In this document: piece after piece, positions 57,801 through 64,000 of the stretch
Layout of the letters: each line of letters starts with the position of its first letter
How positions within the stretch are numbered: position 1 is the first letter of the stretch
Assembly (NCBI GenBank): GCA_033675265.1
Contig: JAUJYZ010000376.1
Span: 794,501-858,500 of the forward strand
DNA from: Actinostola sp. cb2023
Lineage: Eukaryota; Cnidaria; Anthozoa; Actiniaria; Actinostolidae
DNA length: 64,000 nt
Reading direction: 5' to 3'
Made by a program: the position numbers and the translations under genes
Notes under the pieces: model-generated
The model's input: the letters and a program-made list of their open reading frames with translations, nothing else
Database searches by the model: none
What the model was told of the DNA's origin: nothing

Positions 57801-60800
57801 ATCGTTCCTTTATCGGTAACTTTCAATAAATCCGACGACACTCTCAAGATGTTGCTTTGTTTAACAAAGTCCTGCTTCTGTTGGGTCAAACTCTGCACTG
57901 GGATCGATAACGAGACTTCCCGTGTGAGTCGGTGGATAACGTTGACACATGACTTTGAAATGGAGAACAACTCAATCGGCTGTGGGACTCCGGTCTTTTC
58001 GTTGCTCAGATGGTACACACGAATAGTAAGCACATTCTGTGTGAACAGCAACAAGGACTCTGAACCAAACAACAGCATTCTAAGTAGCTCTTTGACTTGC
58101 TTAACATCGTAGTGAAGTTGCTTGATGCCACTTTTGTGCGCCTGGGTCTTTGTTCGTAGAGGAAACCTAAAGAGTGTCCCGTCGTATGACTTGATCGATC
58201 CATCTGGTCGAAGATCGCAACCAAAGACGCCGTTGTAGGGCTTAAATTGATTGGCAAGCCTACGGAGAGTTTTCGTCGTTAGATTAAACTTGATTCCTGG
58301 TTTGCTCTTGTCTCGTATTGCCTTCCCAAGGTAAGTGGTATGAGGATCCAGTATAACGATCGATTCTCTACTTACGAAGCTAGGCACATCAGTCAGGTTG
58401 TACACCGAGTTAAACCCAAGACCAAATCGTCCAATCTTTCCTGTGTCTTCTTCTTTAGTAGCTGCATTCAACTTAACGATGTTCTGAAAGTCGTCATTTG
58501 TGAAGACAGCATCATTATAGGACCAGAGAGCAGGACCCTGGCACTCTTTCATGCCTTCATCAATCAAGTGTGTCATTGCATCATCATTTGTGCGTTCGTC
58601 GTATAGGAATCGTACTTCTGTAGCTCCAGCGTCATCAGCATTTTGGATCAGTTCTTTAGGAACCGATAGGCCATCAGTATAGCCTTCCAATAAACCTTTA
58701 AGGCGGTCTAACAGTGACTCAGACTGGCCAAAGCTTTCCCCCATTTCTAGTTCATCTGCATCAAGGATTCGACTCATTAAAGTGGGAACCCCTAAGACTT
58801 CTGCTGTTGCAGTAGGGATATTGCGATGTATAAACTTGATCTTCACATCATCTGTGTCATCAATATCAATAACATCATGGCCTTGTTTCAGCCACTCCCG
58901 GTCACAGTAGGTGCACTCATCTACCGGAACGAGTTCCAAAGACGTATCATCTTCAACATTTACAGGAACAAGAAGGTTTTCTCTAAGTCCTGATTCAAGG
59001 GCTTCTCCATTTTGAGGTTTGAGGACATTCAGGATATCAATAGAGTACTGCAAATCACGTTTTACGTCATAACAACTTGTGTTGTGATTGTACTCGAGCT
59101 CGACGTGCCTTTCTTTGATTCTGCGCAAGATGTTCAACAACAGATTGTTGTCGCATTCGAGTTTCATACCACATTTTGAAAAGAATGTAGCGAACTCTTT
59201 GGTTTCGCTTGGCAGAGAGCACAGGTAAGGCTGCAGGTTGAACCAAGGAACGTACAGAATTACTTCACTAGGGGAGGAGAACCCATCACCATTCCATACC
59301 CACTTGTGTATCTGCTGCACGTTAAGGTCTCCTATCACATTGTTGATGTCTTGTGAAGCAAGATATCTATAAATTGCTTTGATCACACTGATGAAGGTGT
59401 TTTTCTCTTTTTCCTGATAAGATAAGATGACGTTTCTAAGATGGCTGATTACTTCATCTATAGCTGGTTCTTTGTCCCAACCAAAGCAATGGGAAACTTG
59501 TGAATTGTCTTGCACGTCCACTAAGGTTTTGGAGCTTCCGACAAGGTAGAGGAACTTTGCTGATGTTGCATCTTTTGGACAGGCAAAAGAACTTTCGTAT
59601 TTTCTAAGCAAGGCAGTAGGATACGTTTCTGACCTCTTATCAAACACAGGAACCCATGGCATAGAATTCAGTTGGGATAAGAGATCAGTTGTTGAGTTCA
59701 CGAGCTTGTGTTGGAGCAGTAATGGAGCATGTTGTAAACGTTCCAGTATAGCTTCGGATTTGGTTGTCGCTTTCATCACGTCTTGTATTTCATTTACCAT
59801 TCTAGCGCTGAATAGAATATTGGAAGCAGTCACATCTGTCTCTTTCTTGAGACCCAGTGCCCTCAAATGCACAAGAACGTTGGACTTTGCGTAATAAGAA
59901 CCCACTTTGGGGAATTTTTCTGGCTCGTTCAGAAACATCTCTGTGAGATTTTTATCCTCCGGATCAAACATCTCTCCAGGTTTCTTTCTAGTGTTGCCCA
60001 CAGACATAATAAATGGAAGGGATGTCAGCAGTCTTTTGATTTCTTCAAAACCCTGTCCGTGATACATGTTAAAACGATTAAGGGTGTACTCAACCAGCCC
60101 ATCAATGTCTGTATCAGAGTACATACCATGCAGAGCATGGCTAAGCATTATCTTCACAAGTTCCACGTGGCTCATCGGTACAGTGCCAAGCAACTGGGCA
60201 AGAGTTTTACTGTTGCCGTCACGGAGATCCACCATGTCGGTACATAAACGCACAGGGGGGAAATCGTCAACTGGGGCGGCAAGTGGAACTTCCAACAACG
60301 AAACATGGCGCGATTGTCCTCCAGATCCAGGATGAGTGTTAAACAGCTTCAGCTTTTTCAGAAAATCTCTTTCCTTCGGCGTGAGCGTGGCTATGCGGGA
60401 TAAGAATCCTCGCAAGGGTCTCATATCGGAGAAAGACAAGACAGACATAGATTGAGGATTACTGATGACTGCCATAATGAGAGCATCCAAAACGCCTTTC
60501 GGATTTGGTGGATTGACATAATCAGGAACAAGAGTGTGATGCCTCATTAAAAACACAGGCAAGTTCTTCAAAACGATTACACCAAAAGGAGACAAAACAT
60601 TAGAAACTGAGCTGTCTATCTGTTCACGATTGAAGGATTGGAGGACCAGACTCGATGGTCGCTGGATTCGGACAAGCTGAATCTCCTTCTTGTTTTCCAT
60701 TGACACAGGTATCAGGGGAAGGCCACGAAAACCGTGCAACCCATTGGTGTCGTTGAAATGCCTACCAAAGTACCCCCACAATTCCTCCAACCATTGAAAT

Positions 60801-62691
60801 GTAGGATGGTTTGATTTTCCAGGGTGCCATATCACGTGGCCGTTTGACTGTGTCCATTCAGTTGGCAATGCCTCATGGAGATGATTTTCAACAGCAACTT
60901 TATCAAAGTCACGTAGCTGCGTGTAGCCTATTAAAGAGAAGAAAAATGTCAATAAAAGAAAATGAAAGTTATTTACAGTATTTACTGCACATGCTGGGCT
61001 CATGCAGAGGCGAAGCCTTGTGGCGGAAATGGATTATTTAGGCAAAAATGTAGCAGAAAGTGATAAACTGACAAAACTACTGAAGCGAATAAAGCTAGTG
61101 AGATCAACAAATGCAAACTCAACAAATAAATTACCTTGTCGAACTGCATTCTCCAGCTTCTTCTTGATATCCACATCAATATCTGAATCGAGGAACTTTG
61201 CCAGCATTCCAGGAAGCAAGGATTTTGGGTGGTCAGGTGAATCAATGTAGACAGCATTAATACAAGTAGAGGATTTCTTCATGAAATCAGTGAACGTCTT
61301 GTTAGACAATGGCAGAAGCTGAAGACCTTCAAGATCACTGAATTTAGAATCACTGAGAACATACTTTAGAAGAGACAGCTTTTGATTGTATGGAAAGGTA
61401 ACGTAGTCAGCACGAATGGACTTTAAAGTTGCTCTCACTAAACCGGGTGTAATTTCCTTGATGGAGCCAGCAGTGAATACTGCTGTTCGTACATGTGTCG
61501 GGACCGTCACAATCTTTTGACCAACTTTATTCAACAAGTCGACAATGGTTTTCCCAGACTTCTCACTTTGTAAGTTGTTGAATATGACATCATTCAGCGT
61601 GCACCAAACTCCGCCACCTGCTTTGCTGTACAAGACCTTGTCAGCAAACAATAACGTGAACAACGGCTTTAGAATTACTCGCCATTTCACGTCAACTTTG
61701 TTGAAATCCGGCCAAGCTGTATAAGCGATTTCGCTCGGCATCCCTTGAGAAATGATGAAAAATATAAGCTCAGCATATGCTTTTGGTAGCACTTCATGTA
61801 ATAATCCCTTATTCCAAAGCAACGACTTGTCTGTAAGGTTCGTCTGGCCAGCACTTGGCCATTTCAGATGACGTCGGTTCTGGCTCAATGCAAAAAAGCC
61901 ATTGACATGAACAGGAAGACCAGTTAAACTTTTGGCTTCTAGAGGCAACGGTAAGAAACAAAAAACGTGTCCTTGTGGTTGTCCAGCATCTCCTCCGATG
62001 GCCAATTTGCTAGGGTTTATTGGCAAAGCCAGGCCCACCCGTGGCATGTAACTGAGTGACTCGTCATTTATCAGTGCTGTCATCTCCGTAGACAGGTTAG
62101 GTCCACTTAAAAAATGCGTTATGACAAACGAGTAGACTGATTCTCTTTTCATCTCAGTGAAATCCTGTGTTACTATGGTAACATTGTAGGTCTCCTTCAG
62201 TTGGCCACAGGACTTTTGTTTTACTTGTGAGTTAAAACGCTGTCTTGCTTGTCTAACGGCAGCTTTACAATCCTCTGAAATTCCTACTGAAAACAGTTTT
62301 CGTGGTTCTGACATCTCGGTGGTCCTCTCATAAAACTCGATACGTTCAACATTCATCAAAAACAGTACAACCAAATGGGCGTCACTCACGAAGCTTTTGA
62401 ATAGACCTTGAATCTTCTCTGTGGAATAGATAGTGTCTGACAGCTTTGACGGCTCCTGTCTGAACGGCAAACGAAACAACGTTCCTTCATAGCTCCCTTG
62501 TTGAAAAGCGTCTTCTGAGCCACCAAAGACTTCCTTATATGGAGCGAACTGGTCCGCAATACCTCTCATGTTCACAGCATCACCGGTCAGGTTCCATCGA
62601 ATTCCTGACCTCTTACCATCTTCATCACTGAAGTACTTTTCATGTGGATCGATTATCCCCAGGCTGTCACCACTTAGTACACTGGGAAGAT
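48584..62691 (-). CDS. SACS: Sacsin-like giant chaperone, copy B (5' end outside window; one frameshift)
   Basis: Exons seen: 61135-62691 (SIRPT1 after the glycine box), 49594-60927 (giant exon) and 48584-48862 (HEPN). Phases match copy A. SIRPT1 and SIRPT2 read cleanly. A G6 run at 55613-55618 breaks the frame between SIRPT2 and SIRPT3, after YASGGIPP. Reading resumes at once with VACIALGVKSRR. HPD is present at 49951-49959 and the HEPN exon is open to TGA. Copy B also has a 26-residue insertion in SIRPT3. Exons 1-3 should lie beyond 64000. Same function as copy A if expressed. Confidence 0.92.
49594..60927 (-). CDS. SACS: Sacsin copy B, giant exon 5
   Basis: Begins GYTQLRDF after AATAG, as in copy A, and ends ACFKCHQ at a CAG|GTGAGA donor. 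11,334 bases against 11,287 in A, the difference being in-frame indels, a 78-bp net insertion near 54160, and the single-base indels. SIRPT2 is almost identical to copy A; the region after SIRPT3 is clearly more diverged. Confidence 0.9.
54158..54240 (-). other. Insertion in SIRPT3 of sacsin copy B derived from the same gene
   Basis: Copy A reads TYLRGGRYE; copy B has 26 more residues (VVKRGKKSQFATLRTMGM and so on). About 60 bases of the insertion (54161-54221) match 54801-54861 of the same gene in the same orientation (CATTCCCATTGTC, CGCAAATTGAGATTTCTTT), but are read in a different frame. The frame stays open. Confidence 0.85.
55613..55618 (-). other. Frameshift in sacsin copy B (G6 versus GGAGG in copy A)
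   Basis: Copy A has GGAGG (13691-13695), coding GIPPVACIALG. Copy B has six G, one base more. The A-to-G change created the homopolymer in which the extra base lies. The protein is conserved on both sides. Confidence 0.9.
60928..61134 (-). other. Sacsin copy B intron 4
   Basis: 207 bp, donor CAAG|GTAATT, acceptor AATAG, phase 1. Matches the copy A intron with small indels. Confidence 0.85.
61135..62691 (-). CDS. SACS: Sacsin copy B, exon 4 (SIRPT1, intact frame)
   Basis: 1,557 bases, open throughout. Encodes LPSVLSGDSLG near the start, then EPRKLFSVGISED at the position where copy A is frameshifted, then CFLPLPLEAK and GLPVHVNGFFALSQNRR. It differs from A by small in-frame indels (for example ALPINPSKLAIGG against ALPTNKLAVGG). 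Confidence 0.92.
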
Positions 62692-62938
62692 CTTAGAACA
62701 ACGACGTACACATTTTAGTACTTAAATTTTAGTACTTTTAAGTACTCATCACTTGAAATTAAATTTAAGTTAAACTATGTTACAAACTATGTAACTTCGA
62801 CTTGTTTTCGTACGAGTGAGAAACCTACGGAACAGAGTTGCTGCGTCATGGTACAGAATTAAAGACATTCAATTCAACCAATCACAGCGTGCAACTGAAA
62901 TAATTGCTCGACTAATGAGAATGGTTGGACACGGCACA

Positions 62939-64000
62939 GTACCGTAACCGCACGAACTGTACCGTAACTACTTCCCACTTGACTCTAATATTTCATACCT
63001 GTCATGTGGAACACAGACTTAAACCCACAGTACCGTAACCGCACAAACTGTACCGTAACTACTTCCCACTTGACTCTAATATTTCATACCCGTCATGTGG
63101 AACACAGACTTAAACCCACAGTACCGTACCCGCACGAACTGTACCGTAACTACTTCCCACTTGACTCTAATATTTCATACCTGTCATGTGGAACACAGAC
63201 TTAAACCCACAGTACCGTAACCGCACAAACTGTACCGTAACTACTTCCCACTTGACTCTAATATTTCATACCTGTCATGTGGAACACAGACTTAAACCCA
63301 CAGTACCGTAACCGCACGAACTGTACCGTAACTACTTCCCACTTGACTCTAATATTTCATACCTGTCATGTGGAAACCGCACGAACTGTACCGTAACTAC
63401 TTCCCACTTGACTCTAATATTTCATACCTGTCATGTGGAACACAGACTTAAACCCACAGTACCGTAACCGCACGAACTGTACCGTAACTACTTCCCACTT
63501 GACTCTAATATTTCATACCCGTCATGTGGAACACAGACTTAAACCCACAGTACCGTACCCGCACGAACTGTACCGTAACTACTTCCCACTTGACTCTAAT
63601 ATTTCATACCTGTCATGTGGAACACAGACTTAAACCCACAGTACCGTACCCGCACGAACTGTACCGTAACTACTTCCCACTTGACTCTAATATTTCATAC
63701 CTGTCATGTGGAACACAGACTTAAACCCACAGTACCGTACCCGCACGAACTGTACCGTAACTACTTCCCACTTGACTCTTAATATTTCATACCTGTCATG
63801 TGGAACACAGACTTAAACCCACAGTACCGTATCCGCACGAACTGTACCGTAACTACTTCCCACTTGACTCTAATATTTCATACCTGTCATGTGGAACACA
63901 GACTTAAACCCACAGTACCGTACCCGCACGAACTGTACCGTAACTACTTCCCACTTGACTCTAATATTTCATACCTGTCATGTGGAACACAGACTTAAAC
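62939..64000. repeat. 91-bp tandem array carrying exon 3's end and 5' splice site (sacsin copy B intron 3)
   Basis: Units begin CAGTACCGTAACCGCACGAA and end AACACAGACTTAAACCCA. On the minus strand each unit contains the last 28 bases of exon 3 (ending CACATGACAG) and the donor GTATGAAATA. Twelve donor copies are visible, two with a CATACCC variant (ACGG|GTATG) and one unit shortened near 63374. Copy A has the sequence once, at the real exon 3 end. The array runs to the window edge. Confidence 0.95.

Larger units (their letters stand above)
42976..64000. repeat. Segmental duplication, copy B (continues past the window)
   Basis: Collinear with copy A from TATTATCCGAGTATGAG onward. It lacks the copy A MITE at 1723-2172, has about 60 bp near 43060-43120 missing from A, and carries larger 21-bp and 162-bp arrays and a smaller 56-bp array. 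The right end is not seen. Confidence 0.9.

Overview
This is animal nuclear DNA. Genes are split by GT-AG introns, the retrotransposon belongs to a metazoan non-LTR clade, and there are many MITEs and minisatellites. The main genes encode a sacsin-like chaperone. The mix of large sacsin-like genes, a Tx1-like LINE with a three-knuckle ORF1, and TTAA-flanked MITEs suggests a marine invertebrate. A cnidarian such as an anthozoan is my best guess, but this is inference.

The window is built around a pair of direct segmental copies of roughly 20 kb each. Copy A starts at about 1542 and copy B at about 42976. Each holds (i) the last two exons of an unrecognised plus-strand gene (A 2233-4620, B 43246-44291) and (ii), convergent to it on the minus strand, a sacsin-like gene (A 6784-29245, all coding exons visible; B 48584-62691, its first three exons lying beyond the window). 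Sacsin-like copy A has six coding exons and about 4,493 codons. It carries three Hsp90-type ATPase (SIRPT) repeats, a J domain with an HPD motif and a C-terminal HEPN domain, matching human sacsin in order and approximate size. No ubiquitin-like domain is visible at the N-terminus. Copy A has two single-base indels and copy B has one, at different places, so neither copy reads through as written.

Region by region: 1-1541, upstream exon candidates and repeats found only beside copy A; 1542-6780, duplicated 3' part of the plus-strand gene plus minisatellites and MITEs; 6784-29245, sacsin-like gene A, with introns 1 and 2 holding a 6 kb 86-bp satellite and a 1.1 kb polypyrimidine array; 29246-30520, probable 5' flank; 30522-35653, nested MITE and foldback elements; 35593-42260, a degenerate Tx1/L1-like LINE bracketed by 420-bp direct repeats and itself carrying a TTAA MITE; 42607-42965, a further TTAA MITE touching the copy B boundary; 42976-64000, copy B.

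The two copies act as mutual controls. One shows the empty site of a MITE present in the other, minisatellite copy number differs strongly between them, and divergence along the sacsin gene is mosaic. I see no operon-like or defence-system arrangement. The most unusual structure is the 91-bp array in intron 3 of sacsin copy B, whose every unit carries the end of exon 3 and a 5' splice site.
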